From: DATEPR01 sp036279295
GTDB lineage: Bacteria; Actinomycetota; Actinomycetes; Mycobacteriales; Pseudonocardiaceae
NCBI GenBank assembly: GCA_036279295.1
Contig: DASUJK010000190.1
Location: forward strand, 31,143 to 95,142
DNA: 64,000 nucleotides
Reading direction: 5' to 3'
Below the pieces are notes generated by a model, which was not told the origin of the DNA, searched no databases, and worked only from the letters and a program-made list of their open reading frames with translations. Positions 15,611 through 24,863 of this stretch are shown here, one piece after another. The translations under genes were made by a program, and so were the position numbers. The number at the start of each line of letters is the position of its first letter. Within the stretch, counting starts at the first letter, position 1.

Positions 15611-16125
15611 TCAGCCAGTTGCCGACTTGGTCAGGTCGTACACGGTCTGCCCGCCGATCGTCGTTGACGTGTAGTGGCTGGCCACCCAACTGGTGATCTG
15701 GCTGGCCGTGCCACCCCGCCACCGGGACCGCCGCCCTGTCCACCGCCGGCTACGAAGTAGTGAATCTCGCCGGCCGCGACGCAGGCCTGGAACTGGGCCA
15801 GCGTCGGCGAATCATCCGACCCGGTGAAGCCGCCGATCGCCATCACCGACGCACCACTGGACAGTGCCGGCGACGCCGCCGTCTGCGAGCCGATCGTGGC
15901 GGCGGCCCACCGGGTGTTGCTGGCCTGCAACGCTTCCGTCAGTGTCGACGCCAGCGCGGACGATGTCGATCCGACGCCACCCGGGCCACCGCCGAAGCCA
16001 CCGGTCGTGCTCGGGCCGGACGTGGGGATCGAGCCGGTGTGCGGCACGCCCGCCGTGTCCACGGCATATGCCGACGTGGCCGGCAGGCCGCTGACCAGCG
16101 CGGTGATCACCACGGCCACCCCGAG
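15611..16125 (-). pseudogene. C-terminal remnant of a glycosyltransferase 39-type membrane mannosyltransferase, frameshifted
   Basis: Only the last 170 or so residues of a normally 700-residue multi-spanning GT39 protein remain. They comprise a last membrane helix (VAVVITALVSGLPATSAYAV) and the extracytoplasmic tail with MAIGGFTGSD, FQACVAAGEIHYFVAGGG and the glycine-rich stretch. At the C-run 15714-15717 the frame is lost. Adding one base restores the family ending TASQITSWVASHY and TTIGGQTVYDLTKSATG with a stop at 15611. The missing N-terminal 500 residues and the frameshift make this a pseudogene. The left break coincides with a fragment on the other strand. Confidence 0.75.
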
Positions 16126-16233
16126 CGGTTGGAGTCCGGTGGCGGCACGCCAACCGTCGGGATGCTCGATCGGCTGGCGCATGCGCTGGAGTTGCGGTTC
16201 GTCGCCCGGTTCGAGAAGCTCACCGCAGCCTGA
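16126..16233 (+). pseudogene. C-terminal remnant of an XRE-type helix-turn-helix protein
   Basis: About 35 codons read LESGGGTPTVGMLDRLAHALELR and end FEKLTAA. This matches the end of a HTH_3 (XRE) DNA-binding domain, where E-x-G-x-x-x-P-T-V-x-M-L-x-R-L-A-x-A-L is typical. Upstream the frame runs antisense into the glycosyltransferase remnant with no HTH helices 1-3, so the gene has lost its beginning. The two remnants meet at about 16125. Confidence 0.5.
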
Positions 16234-16255
16234 GTGGCGCGAGCACGAATGGTGC

Positions 16256-17653
16256 CTAGGCGCCTGGTGCGGCCAGTTGGACCGCGTTGTCGATGATCAG
16301 GTCGCCGTGTCGGCGGGTGATGGTGAACCGGTACGGCTCGTGGGTGGTCACACCTCGTCGGGTGACGAACGTGATCACCGCGCTGATCTTGTTCGGTCCC
16401 GCCGACTCGAACTGGCTGGGCGTGACCCGCTGGATGCCGACGTAGAACAGGCGCACCGCGGGCAGCGGGTGGGCCAGCCGGTACGCGCCGGACAGCAGCC
16501 GGTAGGCGTCGTCCACATCGCCGGGCAGCAGGTTGTAGTACTGGCGCACCAGGCCGACCATGGCGGCGAAGCCGGGTGCTCCGTCGTCCTCGGTCGGGGC
16601 CACCGTGGTGGGTTGCCCGGTCGCGGCCGGTTGCACTGCGGGCGGGCTGCTGGCCACTGACCTGTGGCCGTGCCGGTTGAGCGCCACCAGGGCACCGCCG
16701 ACGGCCAACGCCACGACGACGATGGCCAGCGCCAGCAGGACGGGTTTACGCCGTGGTCGCGGCACACTGACCATGGTCGCGGCCGGCGGCGCCATGGGCA
16801 TTGGCTGGACCGGCGGTTTTGTCGGGGCACGGACTGGCGCGGCGGCCAGTGCGGCCAGCTGTGCGTGTGCGTCGCGCATGGTGGGGCGGGCGGCCGGATC
16901 GGCGCGTAACAGGTTCAGCAGCACCGGCGTGAGTGGGCCTGCCTTGGTCGGCGGCCGCACCCGGCCACCGGCGACCAGGTGCAGCAGCGCCAGCGGATTG
17001 TCGGCCAACCCGAACGGGGGCGTGCCCTCGACGGCGGCGTAGAGCGTGGCGCCGAGCGCGAACACGTCGGACGGCGACGCGGGCGACGCTCCCTTGGCGA
17101 CCTCGGGCGCCAGATAGGCCGGGGTGCCCGACAGCAGGCCGGTGGCGGTGAGCACGACGTCGTCCACCGCCCTGGAGATGCCGAAGTCGGCGATCTTGAC
17201 GATGCCGTCGTCACCGAGCAGCACGTTGCCCGGCTTGACATCCCGGTGCACGACACCGGCGGCGTGCGCCGCAGCCAGGCCCGCGGCTGCCTGGGCGCCG
17301 ATGCTGATCACCTGGTGCGGCCCGAGCGGACCGTCCCGGAGCGCGGTGGCCAGGCTGCGAGACGGCACGTACTCCATGATCAGCCAGGGCTGGCCCTCGT
17401 GTTCGGCGACGTCATAGACGATCACCACGTTCACGTGCTGTAGTCGGGCGGCGATCCGCGCCTCACGCATGGCGCGCTGCCTTGCCTCCTCGGCACGCTC
17501 GGCGCTGAGGCCGGGCTGGAGCAGCAGCTGTTTGACGGCGACGATCCGCTCCAGCCGCTCGTCCCTGGCCCGCCACACGACGCCCATCGCGCCGGACCCG
17601 ACGCGCTCGGTCAGCCGGTAGCGACCAGCGATCAGTCGATCTTGCTCTGTCAC
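16256..17653 (-). CDS. Membrane Ser/Thr protein kinase (PknB-like)
   Basis: A 465-residue Hanks-type kinase. The cytoplasmic catalytic domain (about 10-270) shows the glycine loop GSGAMGVVW, the lysine in VAVKQ, HRDVKPGNVLL, the DFG in IADFGISRA and SGTPAYLAPE. A proline-rich segment precedes one membrane helix (PVLLALAIVVVALAVGGALV, about 310-330). The 130-residue extracellular part has no PASTA repeats; it looks like a small NTF2/SnoaL-like sensor fold ending ITRRHGDLIIDNAVQLA. The GTG at 17653 has GGAGG upstream. The ligand is unknown. Confidence 0.9.
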   Translation of the reverse strand: MTEQDRLIAGRYRLTERVGSGAMGVVWRARDERLERIVAVKQLLLQPGLSAERAEEARQRAMREARIAARLQHVNVVIVYDVAEHEGQPWLIMEYVPSRSLATALRDGPLGPHQVISIGAQAAAGLAAAHAAGVVHRDVKPGNVLLGDDGIVKIADFGISRAVDDVVLTATGLLSGTPAYLAPEVAKGASPASPSDVFALGATLYAAVEGTPPFGLADNPLALLHLVAGGRVRPPTKAGPLTPVLLNLLRADPAARPTMRDAHAQLAALAAAPVRAPTKPPVQPMPMAPPAATMVSVPRPRRKPVLLALAIVVVALAVGGALVALNRHGHRSVASSPPAVQPAATGQPTTVAPTEDDGAPGFAAMVGLVRQYYNLLPGDVDDAYRLLSGAYRLAHPLPAVRLFYVGIQRVTPSQFESAGPNKISAVITFVTRRGVTTHEPYRFTITRRHGDLIIDNAVQLAAPGA

Positions 17654-17738
17654 CGTGCCTCCAAGCCCTCTATCTAGCACAGCGGGCGGCACCGCCCTGT
17701 TGTTACGCCGATGACAGCGGGATGTCAGACTCCCTTAT

Positions 17739-18842
17739 GTGGAATATCAGCTGACCGCCGAGGTCGATCCGCCAGCGGACACCCCGGCTCTCGACGCCCT
17801 TCAGCAGCACGGTGTGGCGGCTCTACTGGACGAACACCTGGACCTGCTCGCCGAAATCGAAGGACCGGACGGGGTCGAGATCGAGCCCGTCGACCACCGG
17901 ATCACGGTGCATCCCGGCGGGGCGTCGATCACCTGGGTGCTGGACGCGCCCGCGCTCGCGTTCGCCGAGGAGGCGGCCCGCCATGTACTCGGTGAGCTGC
18001 TGGAACGCACTGAGCTGCTGAGCGAGTGGAGCGTCCGGCGCTGCGAGGTCACCGCGAGTGACGAGGAGCTGGCCGCGGCGCTGAGTGGCATCGACGACGC
18101 GGCCGACGTCGAGATCGAGATCGACCTGGACGATCTGGACGCCATCACCGAACTGGGGAACGTGTCGGACACGGACGGTGACGAGCGTCGTGAGCGCCTG
18201 CTGGACGCCGCGGCCGAGATGGCCGCGTTCGACCCGGAGTCGTTCGGGTTCGACGAGTCGGCTGACGAGTCGGACGAGCAGTACGTCAGCGAGGACGCCA
18301 CCGAGCTGCTGGCCGGGGCGCTGATGACCGGTCTGGACGTGCTGACCGAGGAACTGTTCGCCGACGTGCAGACGCTGGAGGACACCGGTATCCCGGCCAG
18401 CGAGCAGGAAGTGCTGTGGGTGCTGCACGACCTGCCGACGCGCTATGCGGGCCACTACACCGCGCTGTTCGCCAAGAAGTTCCTGGTCACGACCGCGATC
18501 CTGGGCTACCGGCTGGCGCAGCCGGACTGGGACGGACCCCGGTCCATCGCCGAGGCGCTGGCCATCCGACTGCTCAAGGGCATCGCGACCAACCAGCTCG
18601 ACCTGGCCGGCCTGGTCGACGACGTGCCGCTGACCAGGATGTTCGAGGTCTTCGACGAGTACGCGTTCGCCGGCATCGACGTGGACCCGTTCTTCGCCGA
18701 GTCCGACGGCGTCGTCGACGACGACGAGGACGATGTCGACGAGTTGGTGCTGGTCGAGTGGTTCGAGCCGCTGGAGACGGTGGACGCCGACGACGAGCTC
18801 GAAGCCGAGGACGCCGAGGTGGACGAGGCCATGCGGGCCTGA
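17739..18842 (+). CDS. Highly acidic protein of unknown function
   Basis: A 367-residue soluble protein without signal peptide, membrane segment or recognisable motif. Two acidic low-complexity stretches stand out: one at about 120-190 (DDAADVEIEIDLDDLD) and the C-terminal 40 residues, dominated by D and E. A more globular middle part (about 195-310) has aromatic and hydrophobic helices (WVLHDLPTRYAGHYTALFAKKFL). It lies between the kinase and sigK. The start is the GTG at 17739. Coding is well supported by codon bias; function is unknown. Confidence 0.75.
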   Translation: MEYQLTAEVDPPADTPALDALQQHGVAALLDEHLDLLAEIEGPDGVEIEPVDHRITVHPGGASITWVLDAPALAFAEEAARHVLGELLERTELLSEWSVRRCEVTASDEELAAALSGIDDAADVEIEIDLDDLDAITELGNVSDTDGDERRERLLDAAAEMAAFDPESFGFDESADESDEQYVSEDATELLAGALMTGLDVLTEELFADVQTLEDTGIPASEQEVLWVLHDLPTRYAGHYTALFAKKFLVTTAILGYRLAQPDWDGPRSIAEALAIRLLKGIATNQLDLAGLVDDVPLTRMFEVFDEYAFAGIDVDPFFAESDGVVDDDEDDVDELVLVEWFEPLETVDADDELEAEDAEVDEAMRA

Positions 18843-18915
18843 GCGGTGCCGGTGGCCAATCCGCCGTAACGTTCGCTCCGAACGCAGGGTGGCCGACCAT
18901 CGAAAGGGGCCACGC

Positions 18916-19515
18916 ATGGACGACTCGGTTCGCCGGGCTGCTCGGCTGCCGAGGGTGCAGTCGGATGTCGTGCCCACGCCCGAGGAACTGCTGGTCGAGG
19001 TGGCGAAGGGCAGCGAGGCCGCGTTCGAGCAGCTCTACCACCACATCGCAGGGCCGGTGTTCGGCGTGGTGCGTCGGGTGGTGCGCGATGTCGCCCAGTC
19101 CGAGGAGGTCACCCAGGAGGTCCTGGTCGAGCTGTGGCGGACCGCGACGAGGTACAGCCCGGAGCTGGGCAGCGCGCTGAACTGGGTGCTCACCCTCGCG
19201 CATCGGCGGGCCGTGGACCGGGTCCGCTCGGCGCAGGCGGCGACCAATCGGGACGAGCGGGTCGGCGCGATGTCCGTGGAGACGGCGTTCGACAGCGTTG
19301 CCGAACAGGTAACGGTGCGACTTGAGCACGAACAAGTACGCAGATGTCTGTCGTCGCTGACCACTCTGCAACGAGAATCGGTCATGCTGGCGTATTACGG
19401 CGGCAACACGTACCGGGACGTGGCGGGGTTGCTGGCCACGCCGTTGGGCACGGTGAAGACGAGGCTGCGGGACGGCTTGATCCGGCTGCGCGACTGCTTG
19501 GGGGTGACGGTGTGA
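18916..19515 (+). CDS. sigK: ECF sigma factor SigK
   Basis: A 199-residue extracytoplasmic-function sigma factor. Region 2 is at about 25-90 (AFEQLYHHIAGPVFGVVRRVVRD with the VTQEVLVELWR polymerase contact), and region 4 at about 130-190 (LQRESVMLAYYGGNTYRDVA and PLGTVKTRLRDGLIRLRDCL). The PTPEELL start and the partner gene place it in the SigK group. The ATG at 18916 follows AAAGGGG. Its stop overlaps the anti-sigma gene start, so the pair is co-translated. Confidence 0.9.
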   Translation: MDDSVRRAARLPRVQSDVVPTPEELLVEVAKGSEAAFEQLYHHIAGPVFGVVRRVVRDVAQSEEVTQEVLVELWRTATRYSPELGSALNWVLTLAHRRAVDRVRSAQAATNRDERVGAMSVETAFDSVAEQVTVRLEHEQVRRCLSSLTTLQRESVMLAYYGGNTYRDVAGLLATPLGTVKTRLRDGLIRLRDCLGVTV

Positions 19516-20282
19516 GCTCGGAAGTCCACACGCTCACCGGCGCGTACGCCCTGAACGCACTCGACGACACCGAACGCGCCGAGTTCGAACGCCACCTCGC
19601 GGAGTGCCCCGACTGCGAGCGGGAGGTCGCCGAGTTCCGGCGGACCGCGAACCTGCTGGGTGCCGCGGTCGCCGAGCAGCCGTCGGATTCGCTGCGCCAA
19701 CGCGTGTTCAACGAGATCCGCACGACAAGGCAGGAACCACCGGGCAGGCCACGGCCGGTCGCCCCGCGTGGCCGGGGCCGGTCCGGCGGTACGTCCCGGT
19801 GGCCCCTCGCACTCACGTCGGTCGCCGCGGCCGTCGCACTGGCGCTGGCCGGCACGTTCGGTGTCGCGGCGCTGCGTGCCCAGCACGAACTGGACGAGGC
19901 ACAGGAGACGCTGGCCGTGGCGGCAGCCGAGTACGCGCCGGTCGCGCAGGTCCTCGGCGAGCCCGACGCCCAGTCCGTGACGGCCACCGGCGCCACCGGT
20001 GGCAACGCCACAGTGATGATGTCCAGGAAGCTGGACAAGGGCGTCTTCCTGGCCTTCCACATGCCCACGACCCCGTCGGGCAAGGCCTACCAGGCGTGGG
20101 CGATCGGGGCAGGCGGCTACAAGTCGCTCGGCGTGCTGAAGGCCGGTGGCACGGACTCGACAGTGCCGGTGATCATGAACACGCTGGGTGGCACGGCGAC
20201 CATCGGCGTGACCGTGGAGCCGGCAGGTGGTTCGAAGCAGCCGACGACAACGCCGGTGATGGAGATCAGCCTCCCGACCTGA
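19512..20282 (+). CDS. rskA: Anti-sigma-K factor RskA
   Basis: A 256-residue membrane anti-sigma factor. The N-terminal cytoplasmic domain has HLAECPDC (an HxxxCxxC zinc anti-sigma motif). One membrane helix lies at about 97-120 (ALTSVAAAVALALAGTFGVAAL). The extracytoplasmic RskA domain includes MPTTPSGKAYQAWAIG and GGTATIGVTVEPAGGSKQPT. It would hold SigK at the membrane until a redox-type signal triggers proteolysis. It overlaps sigK by four bases. Confidence 0.9.
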   Translation: MSSEVHTLTGAYALNALDDTERAEFERHLAECPDCEREVAEFRRTANLLGAAVAEQPSDSLRQRVFNEIRTTRQEPPGRPRPVAPRGRGRSGGTSRWPLALTSVAAAVALALAGTFGVAALRAQHELDEAQETLAVAAAEYAPVAQVLGEPDAQSVTATGATGGNATVMMSRKLDKGVFLAFHMPTTPSGKAYQAWAIGAGGYKSLGVLKAGGTDSTVPVIMNTLGGTATIGVTVEPAGGSKQPTTTPVMEISLPT

Positions 20283-20360
20283 CCGGGCCTGTGACTGTGG
20301 TGCGGCGGTGCCGATTGGGCGATCGGACAGACCGACCCAAAACAAGACCAACGCGCCCAG

Positions 20361-21590
20361 CTACTTCACCAGACCGAACTGCCACACGTTCAGGTAACCG
20401 CTCCGGAACCCCGCCTCCGAGTAGGCCAGATAGAACTCCCACATCTTGCGAAACGTGTCGTCGAAGCCGAGTGCCGTGATCTCCGGCCACGCGGCCAGGA
20501 ACCGTTGCCGCCACTGATGCAGCGTCTGTGCATAGTGGACACCGAGTGGGCGGCGCCGGTCGATGCGCATCGTGGTGTCCCGCTGTACGCAGTTCTCGAT
20601 CGCGGTCACCGACGGGCACATGCCGCCGGGGAAGATGTACTTGTGTATCCAGGTGTACGAATTCTTCGTGGCCAGCATTCGATCATGCGGCAGCACGATC
20701 GCCTGGAGGCCGATCCGGCCGCCGGGCACCACCAGACGGTCCAGCGTGCCGAAGAACTCGGGCCAGTAATCGGCCCCCACCGCTTCGATCATCTCCACGC
20801 TGGCGACGGCATCGAACTGGCCGGCCACCTCGCGGTAGTCCTGGAGCCGCACGTCGACGCGGCCAGCCAGGCCGGCGGAGGCAATCCTCCGCATCGCGAG
20901 GTCGCGCTGTTCGGCCGAGATGGTCACGCTGGTCACTGAGGCACCCCGCTGTGCGGCCCGGATGGCCAGCGCACCCCAGCCGGTGCCGATCTCCAGCAGT
21001 CGGGTGCCGTCGTGCACGCCCGCCAGGTCCAGTACCGCGTCGATCTTGTGCCGTTGCGCTGCGGCCAGGTCCGCCGAGTCGCCGTCGAACCAGCCGGACG
21101 AGTACGTCATCGTCTCGTCCAGGAACGCGGCGAACAGGTCGTTGGACAGGTCGTAGTGCCGGTGGATGTTGGACCGCGCCCCGGACACGGTGTTCCGCTC
21201 TGCCGTCGGCTGCCGCGCGTCCACCCAGCGGCGCAGCGTCTGCAGCGGTGGCGGCACCAGGGCTGCCATCCGCTCGGCGAACGGCGTCAACAGGTCGGCG
21301 AGTTCGCTGGCCGACCAGTCCCCCGCCATGTACGACTCGCCGAAGCCGATCTTGGCGTCCACGCCGAGCCGGTGGAAGAAGTCGGCAGGCCGCTCGATGC
21401 GCATCACCGGTGTCCCAGGGCCACCGGCACCGAGCCGTTCGCCGCCGGGCAGCACGACCCGGACCGGCAGATCGCGGACCGCGAACCGGAACAGCCGCTC
21501 GGCCGCGAAGGCACGAACCGACGAGTGCGGCACGGTGGCGATGCCCGGCCAGCGCCGCTGTTCCTCCGGCCTGATCGATGTGCTGGTCAT
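20361..21590 (-). CDS. Cyclopropane-fatty-acyl-phospholipid synthase-type methyltransferase (UfaA1-like)
   Basis: A 409-residue SAM-dependent fatty-acid methyltransferase. The SAM motif I is LLEIGTGWGALAIRAA at about residue 195; family signatures HYDLSNDLFAAFLDETMTYSSG, SVEMIEAVG and KYIFPGGMCPS follow. It methylates double bonds of membrane fatty acids, giving cyclopropane or methyl-branched products. The ATG at 21590 has AGGAGGGAG upstream and overlaps the DUF1365 stop. It is third in the FAD oxidoreductase - DUF1365 - methyltransferase operon and convergent with sigK-rskA, as in the M. tuberculosis ufaA1 region but inverted. Confidence 0.88.
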   Translation of the reverse strand: MTSTSIRPEEQRRWPGIATVPHSSVRAFAAERLFRFAVRDLPVRVVLPGGERLGAGGPGTPVMRIERPADFFHRLGVDAKIGFGESYMAGDWSASELADLLTPFAERMAALVPPPLQTLRRWVDARQPTAERNTVSGARSNIHRHYDLSNDLFAAFLDETMTYSSGWFDGDSADLAAAQRHKIDAVLDLAGVHDGTRLLEIGTGWGALAIRAAQRGASVTSVTISAEQRDLAMRRIASAGLAGRVDVRLQDYREVAGQFDAVASVEMIEAVGADYWPEFFGTLDRLVVPGGRIGLQAIVLPHDRMLATKNSYTWIHKYIFPGGMCPSVTAIENCVQRDTTMRIDRRRPLGVHYAQTLHQWRQRFLAAWPEITALGFDDTFRKMWEFYLAYSEAGFRSGYLNVWQFGLVK

Positions 21591-22312
21591 CGGACTCCCT
21601 CCTGATGGACGTGCGGAACACGTCGCGCGATCGGCACGCCACGCAGCCAGAGCGCGATGCCGTGCCCACGAATCAGTGCCGATACCCGTTGCGGCATCAG
21701 CGGTCTGCGCAGCAGCATCCGCACCAGGCCCCATGTGTCGGCCGGTCTGCGGGTGCCGCGCACGGTGGCGGACAAGGTCGTGTGCCCGTCCTGTCGGAGC
21801 GCAACGGTCACCGAAAGACCGCGGCCCGGCTCGGGTACCCGCATCACGTAGTCGCCATGCGGGCCGAGGAACGGTGAGACGTACAGCTCCTTGACGGCGT
21901 CCGCCCGGCCGCCGGAGTCCGGCCGCAGCAGGTAGCAGTGCCGCTCGCCGTAGGTGTTGTGCACTTCGGCGACCACGCACTCCAGTTCGCCGTCGGGTCG
22001 GTGGCACCAGTACACGGTGATCGGGTTGAACACGTGGCCGAGCACTCTTGCGTTGGCCAGCATCAGCACCTGGCCGCCGCGCAGGTCGACGTCCTGGGTG
22101 GCCAGCCACGCGTCCAGGTTCTGCCGGATCGACCGGTCCGGCCTGCCGATGTGGTCGGCCGCGCGGAAACCGGCGAACGGACGCAGCCATGCCGGCAGTT
22201 CGGGCAGGTGGTCGATGTCCACCAGCCACAGGTAGATCCGGTGGTCGAACGACCCCTGCGGCGCCTGTCTGCGGATGTGTGTGACCACACCGTCGTAGAG
22301 AGCGGGCGTCAC
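21587..22312 (-). CDS. DUF1365 family protein
   Basis: A 241-residue DUF1365 protein with the family hallmarks VTHIRRQAPQGSFDHRIYLWLVDID, NARVLGHVFNPITVYWC and KELYVSPFLGPHGDYV. The biochemical role is unknown. These genes nearly always sit beside FAD-dependent oxidoreductases and cyclopropane synthases, as here, so a step in fatty-acid modification is likely. The GTG at 22312 overlaps the upstream stop as GTGA; the downstream gene starts within its stop. Confidence 0.9.
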   Translation of the reverse strand: MTPALYDGVVTHIRRQAPQGSFDHRIYLWLVDIDHLPELPAWLRPFAGFRAADHIGRPDRSIRQNLDAWLATQDVDLRGGQVLMLANARVLGHVFNPITVYWCHRPDGELECVVAEVHNTYGERHCYLLRPDSGGRADAVKELYVSPFLGPHGDYVMRVPEPGRGLSVTVALRQDGHTTLSATVRGTRRPADTWGLVRMLLRRPLMPQRVSALIRGHGIALWLRGVPIARRVPHVHQEGVR

Positions 22313-23571
22313 CAGGCCACGCCCAGCGACTCGGCGGCCCGGACGCCGGACACACAGCCGTCCTCGTGGAAGCCCCAACCGTGGTAAGCACCTGCGAACG
22401 CGATCGTCCCATTGTTCAACAATGCCAACTTACGTTGTGCGGCAACGGATTCCGGCGTGTAGACCGGGTGCTCGTAGACCATTCTGGCGACCACGGCCGA
22501 CTCCGGAATCCGGTCGGCCGCGTTCAGTGAGACCACGTAGTCCAGTGGCTCGGCCAGCCGCATCAACCGGTTCATGTGGTAGTTGACCTGCACCGCACCC
22601 TGGTCGGTGGCGCACGCCGGCTTGTAGTGGTTCCACGACGCCCTGGCCGCCTCGTTGCACGGCAGCAGTGCTGTGTCCGTGTGCAGCACGGTTTCGTTGC
22701 GGGAGTAGCGGAACGCCCCCAACGTGTCCCGCTCCGCCGACGTGGGCCCGGCCAGCAAACGCAACGCCTGGTCCGGGTGGGTGGCCACGACCACCTTCGC
22801 CACCTGGTGGACATGGTCGGACTCGTCGCGTACCTCGACACCGTCCGCGCTGCGACCGACCGACCGCACCGGCACACCGACGTGCACCGCCGCCAGGTTC
22901 TTCGCCGCCAGCTCGACGTAGGTGCGCGAGCCACCGACGACGGTCCGCCAGGTGGGTGATCCCGTCACCGAAAGTAGGCCGTGCTGGTTGAGGAAGGTGA
23001 ACAGGTAGCGGGCCGGATAGCGCTTGCTGGTGGCCCGGTCGGCCGACCACACCGCGGACACGACCGGCAGGACGAAGTGCTCGACGAAGTAGTGCGAGTA
23101 CCCGCCGATGGCCAGGAACGCACCCAGCGTGACCTCATCGGCGTCCGGTTCGGACAGCAGTCGTCTTGCGTGCCGGTGGAACTTGGGGATCTCGGTCAGC
23201 ATCCGCAGGTACTGGGATCGGGCCAGGTTGGTGGACTGCGGGAACAGGCCGGCCAAGCCACGCGCGCCGGCATACTCCAGGCCGCAGCCGTCACACCGGA
23301 CACTCATCGACATCTCGGTGTCCTGCGTGGTCACGCCCAGCTCACCGAACAGCCGCAACAGGTTCGGGTAGGTCCGCTCGTTGTGCACGATGAACCCACT
23401 GTCCACACCGATCAGCCGCCCGTCCGGCGTCAGCACGTCGTGGGTGTGGGCGTGGCCGCCGATGCGGTCGTCCGCCTCGAACAGCGACACCTCATAACGT
23501 TGGCGCAGCAGGTAGGCCGCTGTCAGGCCGGCCACGCCACTGCCGATCACGGCTACTCGCTCGGTGGGCAC
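22309..23571 (-). CDS. NAD(P)/FAD-dependent oxidoreductase (amine-oxidase fold)
   Basis: A 420-residue flavoprotein. The N-terminal dinucleotide-binding motif is VAVIGSGVAGLTAAYLL, with GGHAHTHDV at the second flavin contact and a C-terminal FAGAYHGWGFHEDG. It corresponds to the Rv0449c type protein of the M. tuberculosis sigK locus and to the FAD enzymes paired with fatty-acid methyltransferases, which reduce or desaturate methylated acyl chains. It is first gene of a coupled three-gene operon, divergent from the second methyltransferase with a 92-base gap. Confidence 0.88.
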   Translation of the reverse strand: MPTERVAVIGSGVAGLTAAYLLRQRYEVSLFEADDRIGGHAHTHDVLTPDGRLIGVDSGFIVHNERTYPNLLRLFGELGVTTQDTEMSMSVRCDGCGLEYAGARGLAGLFPQSTNLARSQYLRMLTEIPKFHRHARRLLSEPDADEVTLGAFLAIGGYSHYFVEHFVLPVVSAVWSADRATSKRYPARYLFTFLNQHGLLSVTGSPTWRTVVGGSRTYVELAAKNLAAVHVGVPVRSVGRSADGVEVRDESDHVHQVAKVVVATHPDQALRLLAGPTSAERDTLGAFRYSRNETVLHTDTALLPCNEAARASWNHYKPACATDQGAVQVNYHMNRLMRLAEPLDYVVSLNAADRIPESAVVARMVYEHPVYTPESVAAQRKLALLNNGTIAFAGAYHGWGFHEDGCVSGVRAAESLGVAW

Positions 23572-23663
23572 GTCCGGAATTCGATGCCGGCACCGATCGA
23601 GTTGGGCACATGTGATTCAGGTCACTTTGCAAGCCGCGGCCGGCGCGGCACCGAATCACCCAC

Positions 23664-24863
23664 GTGAGATCTCCTGGTGTCGCGCCCCTGCTCGCCGAAC
23701 TGGCCACCGGCACGATCGGTGACCTGCCCATCGGCCTGCGCGCGTGGGACGGCAGCACAGCCGGGCCGACCAGTGGCCCGAAACTGGTGCTGCGCTCCCG
23801 CCGTGCGCTGCGCCGACTGCTCTGGGATCCCGACGAACTCGGCCTGGCCAGGGCCTACGTGTCCGGTGACCTGGACGTGGACGGCGACCTCACCGAAGGC
23901 CTGCGCCGGTTCTGGGCCGCGGTTCGCGACGGCAGGGGACTCAGCAAGCTCAATCTCCTCCAGGCCGTCCCAGCGGCAGCCCGGCTCGGCGTGCTCGGGT
24001 TACGGCCCAAGCCGCCGGTCGAGGAGGCCCGGCTGACCGGCAGGCTGCACACCACCTTCCGGGACCGGGCCGCCATCGCTCACCACTACGACCTCGGCAA
24101 CGACTTCTACCAGGCACTGCTCGACCCGAGCATGGCCTACTCGTGTGCCTACTACCCGTCCGACGACATGGACCTGGCCGACGCGCAACGCGCCAAGCTG
24201 GACCTGATCTGCGACAAGCTGGACCTCAAGCACGGCATGCGCGTGCTGGACGTCGGCTGCGGCTGGGGTTCGTTCGTCGTGCACGCAGCCAAGGAACGTG
24301 GTGTCGACGTCACCGGGATCACGCTGTCCGCACGGCAGGCCGAACACGTCCGGCAGCGCATCGCCGACGACGGCGTCAGCGCCAAGGTGCAGTTGCTCGA
24401 CTACCGGGAACTGAGCGGCGAGCCGTTTGACGCCATAGTGTCCGTGGAGATGGGTGAACACGTCGGCGAGGTCAACTACCCGGAGTACACCGCGATCCTG
24501 TTCCGGATGCTCAAGCCGGGTGGTTCACTGCTGCTGCAACAGATGTCGCGGCCCGGCAACGCGCCGGGCGGTGGCGCGTTCATCGAGTCCTACATCGCGC
24601 CGGACATGACGATGCGCCCGTTGGGTCGGACGATCGACCACCTGGCGCACGCGGGCTTCGAGGTCCGGCACGTCGATGCGATGCGCGAGATGTACGCCAC
24701 GACCATCCGGGCCTGGCTGGCCACGCTGGAGCGGAAACCAGCCGAGCTGATCACACCGGGCACACTGCGGGTGTGGCGGCTCTACCTGGCCGGTGGCGCG
24801 CTCGCGTTCGAGGAGAACCGGATGGGTGTGGACCAGATCCTGGCCAGGCGGAACGCGGGATGA
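23664..24863 (+). CDS. Second cyclopropane-fatty-acyl-phospholipid synthase-type methyltransferase
   Basis: A 399-residue paralogue of the methyltransferase at 20361. It has a normal SAM motif VLDVGCGWGSFVVHAA at about residue 195, HYDLGNDFYQALLDPSMAYSCAYY before it and SVEMGEHVGEVNYPEY after it. The glutamate-histidine of the active-site region (EMGEHVG) differs from the EMIEAVG of the first copy, so the two may act on different positions or products. The GTG start at 23664 has no ribosome site and may be leaderless. It overlaps the DUF1295 gene. Confidence 0.88.
   Translation: MRSPGVAPLLAELATGTIGDLPIGLRAWDGSTAGPTSGPKLVLRSRRALRRLLWDPDELGLARAYVSGDLDVDGDLTEGLRRFWAAVRDGRGLSKLNLLQAVPAAARLGVLGLRPKPPVEEARLTGRLHTTFRDRAAIAHHYDLGNDFYQALLDPSMAYSCAYYPSDDMDLADAQRAKLDLICDKLDLKHGMRVLDVGCGWGSFVVHAAKERGVDVTGITLSARQAEHVRQRIADDGVSAKVQLLDYRELSGEPFDAIVSVEMGEHVGEVNYPEYTAILFRMLKPGGSLLLQQMSRPGNAPGGGAFIESYIAPDMTMRPLGRTIDHLAHAGFEVRHVDAMREMYATTIRAWLATLERKPAELITPGTLRVWRLYLAGGALAFEENRMGVDQILARRNAG

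Noticed and set aside
20361..22412. A single 683-codon protein including the methyltransferase
   Set aside because: The N-terminal 270 codons are out of frame with the DUF1365 gene on the same strand. The ATG at 21590 with its ribosome site marks the true start.
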